A stretch of 64,000 nt of DNA from DATFCK01 sp963728975 (GCA_963728975.1 CAVSMF010000005.1:62001-126000); one strand, 5' to 3'; shown: positions 47,018-55,322, counted from the first letter of the stretch. Program-made: numbers and translations. The notes: generated by a model from the sequence alone, not told the origin.

Positions 47018-47994
47018 TCGTTGCCGGCCGCCGCGGCTTCGACATTTTCCTCCCGGCCGGCAGTCGCCTGCGCCCGTTGGACCATCGCCACCGCGATCAT
47101 CAAAATGACGCCAGCTACCACCTGATGAAGGTGAAGACTCGCGCCAAAAAAACCCCAGGTAATGCAGACGGCCGCCAGGGTTTGCATCATTTCGAAATAT
47201 CCCGCCGTCGAAGCGCGCGTGGTTCGGAGGCCTTCAAAATAGATCAGAAGCGGAATACCGCCGGAGATTGAAGCAAGCAAAACAAGAGCGCCGATGGCGG
47301 TGCCCAGGTGGGCCTGGGCAGCTGCCGGCCACAGGGCCGGGCCGGTGAGTCTGCCGTAGACAAGCAGGATCAATGTCATGCAGACCAGTCCCACGGCGAC
47401 GCGCAAACTTGACGCCAGGCGGAGCGACATCCCGGTCATGACGCCGCGGCCGGCTACCGTGGAAAGACCCCAAAACAACGCACATACCAGCGCGTAACCC
47501 GTGCCGATATTCAAACCCGCCTGCTGGAACGATCGACCAATCAAGGTCGGATGCTCTACCGAAACGAAAATCCCGGCCAAAACGGCAATTCCGGCATAGA
47601 AAAAAAATTGCCGCGTCAGCCGGTCGCCAAAAAGGAGGAACGCACCGGCCGTGGAAATCACCGGCTGAATGTTCAGAACCACGTTCACCACGGTCGGATT
47701 GCCGTATTTCAATGCCAGTGTGAAAAAAATTGTCCCGACGGCCGAGCCGGCAAATCCTGAAAAGATCAGGTAACCCCAGGTCCGCGCATCGATCTTGCGG
47801 ATCTCTCCCAGCCTGGAAAGAAGCAGCGGAAGAAACATAACGAGGATTAAGACGTGTTCCCAGAACACGATCACCCGGGCATCGAAAAGGTCGTTTAGCG
47901 GAATGCGCCAGGCACTCTCCGTCCCCCATAAGGCGGCGCCGAGACCAACCAGCCACGGGCCATAGCGTTTAACCTTCACCGTGCCGTTATTCAC
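47014..47994 (-). CDS. EamA/DMT-family transporter
   Basis: A 326-residue protein with ten predicted helices in two EamA repeats. The first contains GLGAALWGTESAWRIPL and the second ALVCALFWGLSTVAGRGVM, ending in VVAGVILMIAVAMVQ. The N-terminal GTESAWR motif is a little unusual for the family, which more often has GxxW/NxxxxK. The cargo is unknown. It is convergent with the receiver gene and overlaps it by four bases. Confidence 0.86.
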   Translation of the reverse strand: MNNGTVKVKRYGPWLVGLGAALWGTESAWRIPLNDLFDARVIVFWEHVLILVMFLPLLLSRLGEIRKIDARTWGYLIFSGFAGSAVGTIFFTLALKYGNPTVVNVVLNIQPVISTAGAFLLFGDRLTRQFFFYAGIAVLAGIFVSVEHPTLIGRSFQQAGLNIGTGYALVCALFWGLSTVAGRGVMTGMSLRLASSLRVAVGLVCMTLILLVYGRLTGPALWPAAAQAHLGTAIGALVLLASISGGIPLLIYFEGLRTTRASTAGYFEMMQTLAAVCITWGFFGASLHLHQVVAGVILMIAVAMVQRAQATAGREENVEAAAAGND

Positions 47995-48132
47995 AGCCCG
48001 GTCTTACCGTCCAGCCGTCGCTCCGTCAACGCGCGCCGCTTAATAGCGAAAACGTTGCTTTTGCCAAGACCCTGATTCTTCGATAACACTTTCACTCAAA
48101 GCGGGCCCGAGCCCGCCGAATTCCTTTCCTGC

Positions 48133-49566
48133 ATGCGAAGTCGTAACATACTTCTCACCCTGGCCGCCGGCTTTGCCTCCGCTTTCTTGGTCTATTTCGG
48201 CACCGGCCTGCACCCGGTTTGGTGGCTGGTCTGGCTGGCTCCAATTCCAGTCCTGGCTCTGGCTCCGCGGCTGGGTGGCGCCGCCGCCTTCATCCTCTCT
48301 TCGGCAGCATGGTTCGCCGGAGAATTGAACGAATGGAATTATTTTTCTCGGGTCCTCGAGGTCCCGGTTTGGCTCGCAATCGCTGCCCTGGGAATTCCCG
48401 CGATCGTTTTCGGCCTGGCCGTCTTGTTTGCGCGCGGATTCCTCCGGGCCAGATCGCTGTTTGCCGCGGCCTTCGCTTTTCCCGCTCTCTGGGTCACCTA
48501 TGAATTCGTCACCGCGATCAGCTCTCCCAACAGCACCTTCGGCAATCTCGCCTACACCCAGATGAATTTTCTCCCGATTATCCAGATCGCGTCGATCACC
48601 GGTATTTGGGCGATTAGTTTTGTTGTCTTTCTCTTTGCTTCCACGGTGGCTGCTCTCCTCAGCGGCGGCGGCACACTCCGGCAACGCCGGGCCCTGGCCA
48701 TTGTAACGGGCGTTATCATTTGTTCCGTGCTCCTCTTCGGAATCTATCGATTACGCTCGACGCCTCCCGCGCAATCGGTCGCGGTCACACTCCTCGCCAA
48801 AGACGAGCCCATGAGCGTTTACCTCGGCCCGGAGCAGCAGGCATTGGAGCTGTTGCGCGAATATGCCGATGAAATCCGACGGGCAACTCCGGCCGGGACG
48901 CAGGCGGTTGTCCTTCCGGAAAAGATCGCGCGCATCGGCGAGAAGGCGTTACCGGAGGTGGATGCCATGTTCTCTTCCGCGGCGGCTCAAACCCAATCGT
49001 CGATTGTCGTCGGCCTGGTAAGACGAACGCCATCGGGCGGTTTTAACTCAGCCCGCTATTACTCGCCCGACGGAAAACTCGGGGCGAACTACGACAAACA
49101 TCATCTTCTCCCAGGGGTCGAGCCGGAGAAGCCGGGTCACGCCCGCGCCTTGGTCGACCAGCCTTCCGGGCGCTGGGCCCTCCAAATCTGCAAGGACATG
49201 GATTTCCCGAAGCTCAGCCGCGAATATGCCAGGGACGGGGCTGTTTTGTTGCTGGTGCCGGCCTGGGATTTCAATGTGGACCGGTGGCTGCACGCGCGAA
49301 TGGCGGTTCTGCGCGCGGTCGAAAACGGTTTCGCTCTTGCCCGGGCAGCGCGCAACGGCCTCTTAACCGTCAGCGACAATCGCGGCCGCATCGTCGCGGA
49401 AAAAGCGACGGAGTTCGGACATTTCGTTTCCGTTAACGCAAAAGTGAATGTCGATCGAGAAACAACTTTTTACACCGCCACCGGCGATTGGATGGGCTGG
49501 TTGTGCGCCGCCTTATTCGTTTTTCTGCTGATCTTTCGGTTTCGCGTTCGACCCGCGATCGTGTGA
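48133..49566 (+). CDS. Apolipoprotein N-acyltransferase-like membrane protein
   Basis: A 477-residue protein with an N-terminal block of about six helices, a carbon-nitrogen hydrolase domain (about 215-450) and one C-terminal helix, the layout of Lnt. The catalytic triad is recognisable: Glu263 in VVLPEK, Lys322 in YDKHHLLPG and Cys353 in QICKDMDFP. Lnt adds the third acyl chain to lipoproteins in the inner membrane. The family Cys context is usually CYE/CFE, here CKD, so a divergent or second Lnt-type acyltransferase is possible. Several lipobox proteins are encoded nearby. Confidence 0.8.
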   Translation: MRSRNILLTLAAGFASAFLVYFGTGLHPVWWLVWLAPIPVLALAPRLGGAAAFILSSAAWFAGELNEWNYFSRVLEVPVWLAIAALGIPAIVFGLAVLFARGFLRARSLFAAAFAFPALWVTYEFVTAISSPNSTFGNLAYTQMNFLPIIQIASITGIWAISFVVFLFASTVAALLSGGGTLRQRRALAIVTGVIICSVLLFGIYRLRSTPPAQSVAVTLLAKDEPMSVYLGPEQQALELLREYADEIRRATPAGTQAVVLPEKIARIGEKALPEVDAMFSSAAAQTQSSIVVGLVRRTPSGGFNSARYYSPDGKLGANYDKHHLLPGVEPEKPGHARALVDQPSGRWALQICKDMDFPKLSREYARDGAVLLLVPAWDFNVDRWLHARMAVLRAVENGFALARAARNGLLTVSDNRGRIVAEKATEFGHFVSVNAKVNVDRETTFYTATGDWMGWLCAALFVFLLIFRFRVRPAIV

Positions 49567-49573
49567 TCGCCGA

Positions 49574-49759
49574 TCAGATTTTCTCGATTTCTTCCCGCAG
49601 TTCCTCTCTTGTTCGTCCGGTTCGCTGCTGCAACCGCCCAAGCAGTTCGTCTTCCTTACCCTCCAGGAAGGTCAGATCGTCGTCAGTCAGATTTCCGTAC
49701 TTCTGCTTCAACTTGCCTTTGATCTCGTTCCAATTGCCCTTGAATGAAAGTTTATCCAT
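49574..49759 (-). CDS. CsbD family stress protein
   Basis: A 61-residue hydrophilic protein with the family pattern SFKGNWNEIKGKLKQKYGNL and EGKEDELLGRLQQRTG. CsbD-like proteins are induced by general stress in many bacteria but have no known activity. The length is normal for the family. It is convergent with the Lnt-like gene, eight bases away. Confidence 0.93.
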   Translation of the reverse strand: MDKLSFKGNWNEIKGKLKQKYGNLTDDDLTFLEGKEDELLGRLQQRTGRTREELREEIEKI

Positions 49760-49820
49760 AACACCAGGATATCGCGCCCTATTCGGTCGGAGGTTTTAGT
49801 TTTCCTTCAATCGCCCGGGA

Positions 49821-50405
49821 TTAACGCGCGAGCTTTTCTATTTCCGACACAATTCGGTCCAGCTCGTCAATCAGTTCGCGATTGCTGTCGCGGTGCCGGC
49901 GGAAGGCGGTTACCAAAGCGCGATAATACCAGAGCGATCCCTCTTTGCCGCCGCTGAAACGCGACCAGACATCGTCGCCATGCCGCCGGAGGTCGCGCAG
50001 AATCGACCGCGTATTATAAACCTTATCGGACGCGGAAACGAGCAAGGTGGACGGATCCGCCCCTTTGAGATGTCCGACGTAGCGCTCTTTTCGTTCCCGC
50101 CAGGAAGGCTTGGGTGTTTCCACCGTGTCTGTGCAACCCTCGACAATATCGGCCACTTTGTCGCCGAACCGTTTACGAATATCCGCGAGGCGTCCGGAAC
50201 CTCCGGCGTCTTCGGCCGCGTCATGTAACAGCGCGGCGATCGCTTCATCTTCATCGGCCCCGTGTTCCAGAGCAATACTGGCCACGCCCAGCAGGTGTCC
50301 GATGTAGGGAGCCCGGGTCGCCTTGCGGGTTTGGCCACCGTGGACGACGGCCGCGTAAACCAACGCCTGCTCGAACCGGCCAGACAACCTTGCTGATTCA
50401 GTCAT
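49821..50405 (-). CDS. HD-domain hydrolase, SpoT/MESH1-like
   Basis: A 194-residue protein with the HD phosphohydrolase residues in order: His22 in AVVHGGQTRK, His37 in YIGHLLGVA, His61-Asp62 in LLHDAAED and Asp in VSASDKVYNTRSI. This arrangement matches the hydrolase half of RelA/SpoT enzymes and the small alarmone hydrolases that degrade (p)ppGpp. No synthetase domain is present. Specificity for (p)ppGpp is inferred from the motif set. A 40-base palindrome lies about 90 bases upstream of its start. Confidence 0.8.
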   Translation of the reverse strand: MTESARLSGRFEQALVYAAVVHGGQTRKATRAPYIGHLLGVASIALEHGADEDEAIAALLHDAAEDAGGSGRLADIRKRFGDKVADIVEGCTDTVETPKPSWRERKERYVGHLKGADPSTLLVSASDKVYNTRSILRDLRRHGDDVWSRFSGGKEGSLWYYRALVTAFRRHRDSNRELIDELDRIVSEIEKLAR

Positions 50406-50495
50406 TCCATAAGGTTATCGCTCAATTCTTTCTTTTCAGCCGCTGCTTTTCGCAAACACAGGTCCTCCGATTCACCTCAGCCGCCCGTTCTAGTC

Positions 50496-50535
50496 TGCCC
50501 GATTCTATGTCACACCTGTGACATAGAATCGGGCA
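50496..50535. promoter_or_regulatory. 40-base near-perfect palindrome
   Basis: TGCCCGATTCTATGTCACA (50496-50514) and TGTGACATAGAATCGGGCA (50517-50535) are perfect 19-bp inverted complements around CC. It lies between the PHP gene stop (50614) and the HD gene start (50405), both on the minus strand. There is no T-run on either side, so an operator, cruciform or processing site is as likely as a terminator. Confidence 0.7.
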
Positions 50536-50613
50536 AGCTTTCCGGGGAGGTTAAGGTTTGGCCTGTTCGGAAAAAAGAGGGCGGGGGCGCGCTCCCAAAA
50601 TGCGGAAACAGGG

Positions 50614-51438
50614 TTACGGTGCGAGAATTTCCTGCGCTCTGCGTTTATGTCTCTCGTAAACGGAGATTTCCCGGATGCCTAACAGCGATATCTTCTGTTC
50701 CAAACGGTCGAAGTCTTCGCCTAACTGGACGTGGGAGTGCGCATCCGATGCCGTGGTAAACGGGATTCCTTTTGCCAGGGCCAGGGCAATCAACGAATCG
50801 CTCGGATAAGCTTCGTTGACCGGCTTGCGCCAACCGGCGGTGGAAAGTTCGATCGCCAGGTTACGCGACCGAATAAAATCCAGCGTCTCGCTTGCCAGAG
50901 ACTCGATTTCCGCGTTCGGGCGGTGCCCGTGAATCTTGACCAGGTCCAGATGGGCCAGGCAATCAACTAAACCGGTCGCGGCAACCGCGCGCACGCGTTG
51001 AAAATAATCGGCATAAATCGAATCGATATCGCGTCCTTCGAACTGAGAAGCGCCGGCTGGCACGGAATCGAACATCTGATCGCCCCGGTCCAGAAAATGG
51101 ACCGACCCGAGAACGAAATCGAGGGCGTCCCAATGTTGTTCGACCCACCTTCGCCCCGCTGCCGAGCGCACGGGATCATTGTCCAGTTCGATCCCGGCCC
51201 GGATGTTCAGGTTGGGATTTTCTTCGCGCAGCCGATCGATTTCGCCGAAATCAACGCCAAAATGATATCGGTCGTGATCGGTGAAGGCAATATCGAGCAA
51301 ACCACGCTTCGACGCCTGGTCGGCCCAGGGCTGAAGGAGAGCCTTGGAATAGGGCTGGGGCCGATGGCCCTGGGGATGAGTATGGTAATCGGAAAACAGA
51401 GGCAATGGAGTAACGGAGAGATTGTCGGTGGAAGCCAT
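50614..51438 (-). CDS. PHP-domain phosphoesterase, histidinol-phosphatase-like
   Basis: A 274-residue protein of the polymerase-and-histidinol-phosphatase fold: DYHTHPQG (His19, His21), FTDHDRYHFG, AGIELDND, GSVHFLDRGD, CLAHLDLVK and TASDAHSHVQLG provide the metal ligands. The order fits HisJ, the PHP-type histidinol phosphatase of histidine synthesis, but no his gene is nearby, so another phosphoester may be the substrate. The start codon lies directly behind an octamer repeat that supplies GGAG as ribosome-binding sequence. Confidence 0.82.
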   Translation of the reverse strand: MASTDNLSVTPLPLFSDYHTHPQGHRPQPYSKALLQPWADQASKRGLLDIAFTDHDRYHFGVDFGEIDRLREENPNLNIRAGIELDNDPVRSAAGRRWVEQHWDALDFVLGSVHFLDRGDQMFDSVPAGASQFEGRDIDSIYADYFQRVRAVAATGLVDCLAHLDLVKIHGHRPNAEIESLASETLDFIRSRNLAIELSTAGWRKPVNEAYPSDSLIALALAKGIPFTTASDAHSHVQLGEDFDRLEQKISLLGIREISVYERHKRRAQEILAP

Positions 51439-51469
51439 TACTCCATCACTCCATTATTCCATCACTCCA
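51435..51469. repeat. Octamer repeat at the PHP gene start
   Basis: Four units (CCATTAC partial, TCCATCAC, TCCATTAT, TCCATCAC) covering the start codon of the PHP gene and almost all of the 37 bases back to the stop of the next gene. On the coding strand each unit reads GGAGTGAT or GGAATAAT. Confidence 0.88.
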
Positions 51470-51475
51470 CTTGCC

Positions 51476-52030
51476 TTACCGCTCGGTTAGGAACTTCTGG
51501 CGCACCTGTAAGTCGGGATAGTTCGGGAAAAACGCCTCTGCGATAAAGACCTTGTTCGGGGTCAAATCACGGGTAGCGATGGTCTCGTTGTATTCAAGGT
51601 GTTCGTCCGGATTAATCAGCACACTTTCGGGTTTCGGCGCAATGGCGTGGTTATCGGACCACTTGGTCAAGATCACCCCGGCCGAATTGATCAGGTAGAT
51701 CTCGATGCGCTGATCGGTCGGAAACATCAATTCAATTGTTCGCTTGGAAGCGTTGGTGACAGTGACCTTGATTTCCAGCTGCCGGACTTCCGACAGCTTG
51801 ATCGGCTGCGGCGCAATCTGCAATTGAACTTGGAGTCCGCGCAGTTTCGGGTCCTTGTACTTTGCCGGATGCGAGGAGGAGAACGGATGCAAGATCCGGC
51901 TTACCCAGCCCCGCTTCTGGGGTGTCGGCTGTTCCGTCGGCGCGAACCCGGGGCCGGGGGTGGCTTGCTGCCCGGCCACGACGCCGGCAATCAAACAGGT
52001 CAAAATCAGGCCCTTGATGACTGATTGCAT
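51476..52030 (-). CDS. Secreted BsuPI-domain protein
   Basis: A 184-residue protein with a signal peptide (MQSVIKGLILTCLIAGVVAG) and a proline-rich linker. The mature domain matches BsuPI (intracellular proteinase inhibitor-like): LEIKVTVTNASKRTIELMFP, then RIEIYLINSAGVILTKWSDN and DEHLEYNETIATRDLTP. The fold is an immunoglobulin-like sandwich. The Bacillus prototype inhibits subtilisin-type proteases; periplasmic copies have uncertain function. The PHP gene follows after 37 bases of octamer repeat. Confidence 0.82.
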   Translation of the reverse strand: MQSVIKGLILTCLIAGVVAGQQATPGPGFAPTEQPTPQKRGWVSRILHPFSSSHPAKYKDPKLRGLQVQLQIAPQPIKLSEVRQLEIKVTVTNASKRTIELMFPTDQRIEIYLINSAGVILTKWSDNHAIAPKPESVLINPDEHLEYNETIATRDLTPNKVFIAEAFFPNYPDLQVRQKFLTER

Positions 52031-52151
52031 TCGGGATTAAACAGCAAACGTTGCAAACCTTGTCAAATCCGGCCGGGAAACCGCCGCGCCTCGGGCGGGA
52101 ATCTCCATTTTTCTCTTACCTGAACGGGGATTGCATTTAGGTTGTTCCTTG

Positions 52152-52616
52152 ATGAGAAAACTGTGCGCGATTGTCTCGATCCTGTTGCTTGCCTCTTCGG
52201 CCGGCGCCAAACCACGGCATTGCATGCTCCGAATTCACGCCGAAGCCAATCCTCGGGATACCGATGTTTTTTCCACCGCGGTCCGGGCAACGCTTTCTGG
52301 AAAAACGGTCGCGATCGAAAAGGTGGCCCGAATCACGGAAAACGACGTGAAAGGCTTCTATCCTTACCCGCAAGCCAACGGGCAATATGGCGTCCTTTTG
52401 CAGCTCGACGACCATGGCCGCATCACTCTCGACGCCCTCAGCATCGAACGCCGGGGCGGTTATCTTTTTGTTTTTGTCGATGGCCGGGCCATTACCGAGC
52501 TTCAGATCGATAAGCGTGTTTCCGATGGACAAATTTACATTCCTTTTGGTCTAACCTTAGCCGACATCAAGCTCATGCGAAAGGATTGGCATTTGATCGG
52601 CAAACAAAAACGTTAG
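52152..52616 (+). CDS. Exported protein resembling the SecD P1-head domain
   Basis: A 154-residue protein from the ATG at 52152 with a signal peptide (MRKLCAIVSILLLASSAGA). The second half, YGVLLQLDDHGRITLDALSI then GGYLFVFVDGRAITELQID and YIPFGLTLADIKLM, follows the strand order of the SecD P1 head subdomain (a GxxFxLDxxG strand, a LAIVLDGKV strand, then a GG-x-I strand and FTxEEA helix). It is a free-standing soluble version, with no membrane domain. Role is unknown; the similarity is pattern-based. The M23 gene begins three bases later. Confidence 0.6.
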   Translation: MRKLCAIVSILLLASSAGAKPRHCMLRIHAEANPRDTDVFSTAVRATLSGKTVAIEKVARITENDVKGFYPYPQANGQYGVLLQLDDHGRITLDALSIERRGGYLFVFVDGRAITELQIDKRVSDGQIYIPFGLTLADIKLMRKDWHLIGKQKR

Positions 52617-52619
52617 GGC

Positions 52620-53657
52620 ATGAGCCCGTGTTCGCTCATTGCATTCGGCCTGGTGATGATGTCCGGTTTTGCAACGACGGCCCGGACTCAGGGCCTCGAT
52701 CTCGTCTTGCCCACCGATAATGACGCGCTGTTTCATGGCGGCGGCCCGGCGTTTTACCAACATATCGAGCGCGACTATAAAGGAGTGATATCGACGCCCT
52801 GGGAAGGCGGGCAGTACGGATTTGTCCGCGATCCCATGCAAACCGGAGCCGGGATCGTTTACACCCGATTCCATGAAGGGATGGATATTCGCCCGGTGCG
52901 CCGTGACGCGCGGGGCGAGCCGCTCGACCAGGTGCGGGCGATCGCTCCCGGCAAAGTGGTGCACACCAACCTGGTGCCGGGGCATTCGAATTACGGCAAA
53001 TATATCGTGATCGAGCACGACTGGGATGGGTCGCCCTATTACAGTTTGTATGGGCATCTCAGCGCAATCACCGTCCACCAGGGCGATCGGGTCGAACGCG
53101 CGCAACCCATCGGAATGATGGGGCATACCGGTACGGGAATCAATCAGGCGCGGGCCCATGTCCATTTGGAATTGAACCTGATGCTCAGCCGCCGGTTCGA
53201 GGCTTGGTACAACGCGTTCTATCCCCGCGATCCCAATTACAACGGCATTTATAACGGAATTAATCTAGCCGGCCTCGATATTGCGCGCCTTTACCTCGCT
53301 CTTCACCAGGATCCGTCCCTTACCATCCCCAAGTTTCTCCAGGGCGAAGAGATCTTTTACACGATTGCGATACCGCGCTCGCATTATTTCGAGCTGCCCC
53401 GGCTTTATCCATGGATGGTGACGAAGCCGCCGGGTGCCGGCGCCCGGTCGTGGGAGGTTTCCTTTGCCCGGTCAGGGTTGCCGTTGAGAATAGAGGCAAG
53501 CGAACGGCAGATCACAGCTCCGGTATTGATCGACGTCAAGCAAAGCGCCGTTGATTGCCGCTACTTGACCCGCGGAGATGTGGCCGGCCGTGGAAAAAGA
53601 GCGCACTTGACCGAGAGCGGGAAGCGGCTGGCGCGTCTTTTGATTTATCCGGATTGA
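52620..53657 (+). CDS. M23-family peptidase (LytM-like)
   Basis: A 345-residue exported protein (signal peptide MSPCSLIAFGLVMMSGFATT) with the LytM zinc motifs: His85 and Asp89 in HEGMDI, YGHLS, and His180/His182 in ARAHVHLELN. The domain is interrupted by a longer than usual insertion (VRRDARGEPLDQVRAI). M23 enzymes cut peptidoglycan cross-links or act as inactive scaffolds; here the residues look intact. The C-terminal 140 residues have no recognised domain. It is three bases after the SecD-like gene, so they are probably expressed together. Confidence 0.85.
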   Translation: MSPCSLIAFGLVMMSGFATTARTQGLDLVLPTDNDALFHGGGPAFYQHIERDYKGVISTPWEGGQYGFVRDPMQTGAGIVYTRFHEGMDIRPVRRDARGEPLDQVRAIAPGKVVHTNLVPGHSNYGKYIVIEHDWDGSPYYSLYGHLSAITVHQGDRVERAQPIGMMGHTGTGINQARAHVHLELNLMLSRRFEAWYNAFYPRDPNYNGIYNGINLAGLDIARLYLALHQDPSLTIPKFLQGEEIFYTIAIPRSHYFELPRLYPWMVTKPPGAGARSWEVSFARSGLPLRIEASERQITAPVLIDVKQSAVDCRYLTRGDVAGRGKRAHLTESGKRLARLLIYPD

Positions 53658-53749
53658 TGGCCGCGGGCAAAGTGGCGCACATCGAAAACTTGCCCCACAT
53701 CGGCCCGAAATGAGAATGTGTTATGCTCCAGACTTGGGAGACCAAGCTG

Positions 53750-54511
53750 ATGATTAGTCGCAGAAAATTTCTGGCCCTCGGCGCACTTGCCCTGCCGGCA
53801 TTCGGCACGATCGACGCGCGACTGGTTGAGCCGACGCGGGTCCGGGTCACCAACCTGAAGGCAAACGCCTCTGGCAAACGCCGGTTCGTTCACTTTAGCG
53901 ATTTGCATTACGCGGGGGACCGTCATTACGCCGCCAAAGTGGTGGAGACAATCAATCGGCTCGAGGCTGATTTTGCCTGTTTTACCGGCGATCTGATGGA
54001 AGACAAAGCGTTTCTTCCGGAGACTTTGAGTTTTATCCAGGCAAATAAAAGTCCCGGTCTATGGAGTTCCAGGCAATCACGATTACTGGAGCGGCGCCTC
54101 CTTCCCGGAATGCGCGACGCGCTTTTGCCGCCACCGGCGGCGCCTGGCTGGTGGATCGAAGCGTCGTTCTCGCCGCAATACGATTTGGAACTGGTGGGAA
54201 TGGCCTTGCGCGGCATACACGCTTTCAAACCCGCCCAAGCCGCGCGCCGGATTTTGCTGAATCATTATCCGGCAATGGCTGACAGGCTGGGAATGAAGTT
54301 CGATCTCATTCTCTCAGGCCACTCTCATGGCGGGCAAATTCGTCTGCCCTTTTACGGTCCGCTCCTGATTCCCTATGGGGTCGGGCCCTACGATCTCGGT
54401 TTTTTTGAAACAGCCAACGGACCGCTCTATGTGAATGCCGGCATCGGCACGCTGGTGTCGGTTCCGTGGCGATTCAATTGCCGGCCTGAGATCACGGTCG
54501 TAACGATTTGA
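53750..54511 (+). CDS. Exported metallophosphoesterase with scrambled centre (compensating frameshifts)
   Basis: The protein has a twin-arginine-type signal (SRRKFLALGALALPAFG) and good family matches on both sides: FVHFSDLHYAG, FACFTGDLME, later VGMALRGIHAFKP and LILSGHSHGGQIRLPFYG. In between (about 54050-54180) the main frame reads WSSRQSRLLERRLL, which is not family-like. The expected VYGVPGNHDYWSGASFP is found one frame over at 54057-54107, and FAATGGAWLVDRSVV in the third frame at about 54123-54167. At least three single-base shifts that cancel are needed. As written, the catalytic GNHD block is lost. This is either assembly error or a decaying gene. The ATG at 53750 follows GGGAGACC. 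Confidence 0.8.
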   Translation: MISRRKFLALGALALPAFGTIDARLVEPTRVRVTNLKANASGKRRFVHFSDLHYAGDRHYAAKVVETINRLEADFACFTGDLMEDKAFLPETLSFIQANKSPGLWSSRQSRLLERRLLPGMRDALLPPPAAPGWWIEASFSPQYDLELVGMALRGIHAFKPAQAARRILLNHYPAMADRLGMKFDLILSGHSHGGQIRLPFYGPLLIPYGVGPYDLGFFETANGPLYVNAGIGTLVSVPWRFNCRPEITVVTI

Positions 54512-54711
54512 TTGGGCAGACCGCTTAGAATTGGGTGCGTGTTTAGCATGCATTGCGCGAAGGCAAAAGAAAACACGCGCGGCTAAGGTGGATCGGCCTC
54601 TCCGAGGGCGATGTCAGCCCAGGAGCGGCGGAGCTGCTCATTAATGGACCCCGCCAGCGATCGGGGCGAGCTTTTGTAGCATCGCCTGAGATCACGGTTG
54701 TAACGATTTGA
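54484..54711 (+). repeat. 28-base direct repeat, spaced exactly 200 bases
   Basis: The last codons of the phosphoesterase gene (54484-54511, GCCTGAGATCACGGTCGTAA...) recur at 54684-54711 with one mismatch in 28 bases. The second copy is not in a gene. It looks like the end of a lost tandem gene copy. Confidence 0.8.
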
Positions 54712-54713
54712 CC

Positions 54714-54748
54714 AAGGAGGGACCAGCTTGTCGGGTCCCACTAATTCC
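54714..54748. repeat. Dispersed GGAGGGACC repeat, copy 1
   Basis: GGAGGGACCAGCTTGTCGGG followed by TCCCA forms an imperfect hairpin (GGGACC/GGGTCCC). Relatives lie at 59082-59109 and about 61428-61485. All are intergenic. Confidence 0.6.
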
Positions 54749-54793
54749 TCCTCGGTCGGGAAGCAGAAACCGACCGAATTGCACCCCGCCCAC

Positions 54794-55303
54794 TCAACAG
54801 GAAGTCGGAATCTTTCCGGCCAGGGCGACGCCATGCGGAATCGCACCGGCCACAAAACCGAGACACTCGACTGCGCCGGTCGGTTTGCCGGGAAGAGCGA
54901 TCACCAGCGCGCCATCGACCACAGCGGCCAGATTCCGGGAAAGAATTGCGTTGGGAGTGATCTTCATCGATTCGGAGCGCATCACTTCGCCGAACCCCGG
55001 TAATTCGAGCCGCATGATGCCGCGAATCGCTTCCGGCGTGACATCGCGCTCGGCAATCCCGGTTCCGCCGGTTGCTAAGATCAGTCCGCACCCCTGCGAA
55101 GCAAACGAACGAATCGTTTCCTGGATTGTTTTTAAATCGTCGGGAACAACCGCTTCCGCCAAAACCTGCCAGCCGGAATCCTGCGCGGTTTTCTTCAGGG
55201 CCGGTCCGCCGAGGTCCTTGTAATCCCCTGCGCTCGCCCGGTCCGAAATGGTAACGATGCCAACGGCCAGGCGATTGGAGTGTTGTTTACTGTTTGTCTC
55301 CAT
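54794..55303 (-). CDS. mog: Molybdopterin adenylyltransferase (MogA/MoaB family)
   Basis: A 169-residue protein from the ATG at 55303 (a GTG three bases upstream is possible). It has VGIVTISDRASAGDYKDLGG, ILATGGTGIAERDVTPEAI, then LSRNLAAVVDGALVIALPGKPTGAVEC, the family residues for molybdopterin binding and adenylation. MogA/MoaB activates molybdopterin with ATP before metal insertion. It is the third gene of a moaA-moaC-mog operon. The intergenic octamer repeat supplies its ribosome-binding site and start and carries the moaC stop. Confidence 0.9.
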   Translation of the reverse strand: METNSKQHSNRLAVGIVTISDRASAGDYKDLGGPALKKTAQDSGWQVLAEAVVPDDLKTIQETIRSFASQGCGLILATGGTGIAERDVTPEAIRGIMRLELPGFGEVMRSESMKITPNAILSRNLAAVVDGALVIALPGKPTGAVECLGFVAGAIPHGVALAGKIPTSC

Positions 55304-55322
55304 CACTCCATCACTCCATCAC
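55299..55322. repeat. Octamer repeat at the moaC/mog junction
   Basis: Three perfect TCCATCAC units (coding-strand GTGATGGA). The moaC stop codon (55319-55321) lies in the third unit and the mog start codon in the first. Each unit brings a GGAG and an ATG, so the junction is built wholly from the repeat. Confidence 0.92.

Noticed and set aside
48133..49566. Nitrilase or amidase
   Set aside because: The carbon-nitrogen hydrolase domain is flanked by six N-terminal helices and one C-terminal helix, the Lnt layout.
50496..50535. CRP-binding site in the palindrome
   Set aside because: A CRP site is TGTGA-N6-TCACA. Here the half-sites face the opposite way with a two-base centre.
54583..54855. 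Minus-strand reading frame overlapping the mog 3' end
   Set aside because: It overlaps mog in another frame and includes repeat sequence; its translation has no domain.
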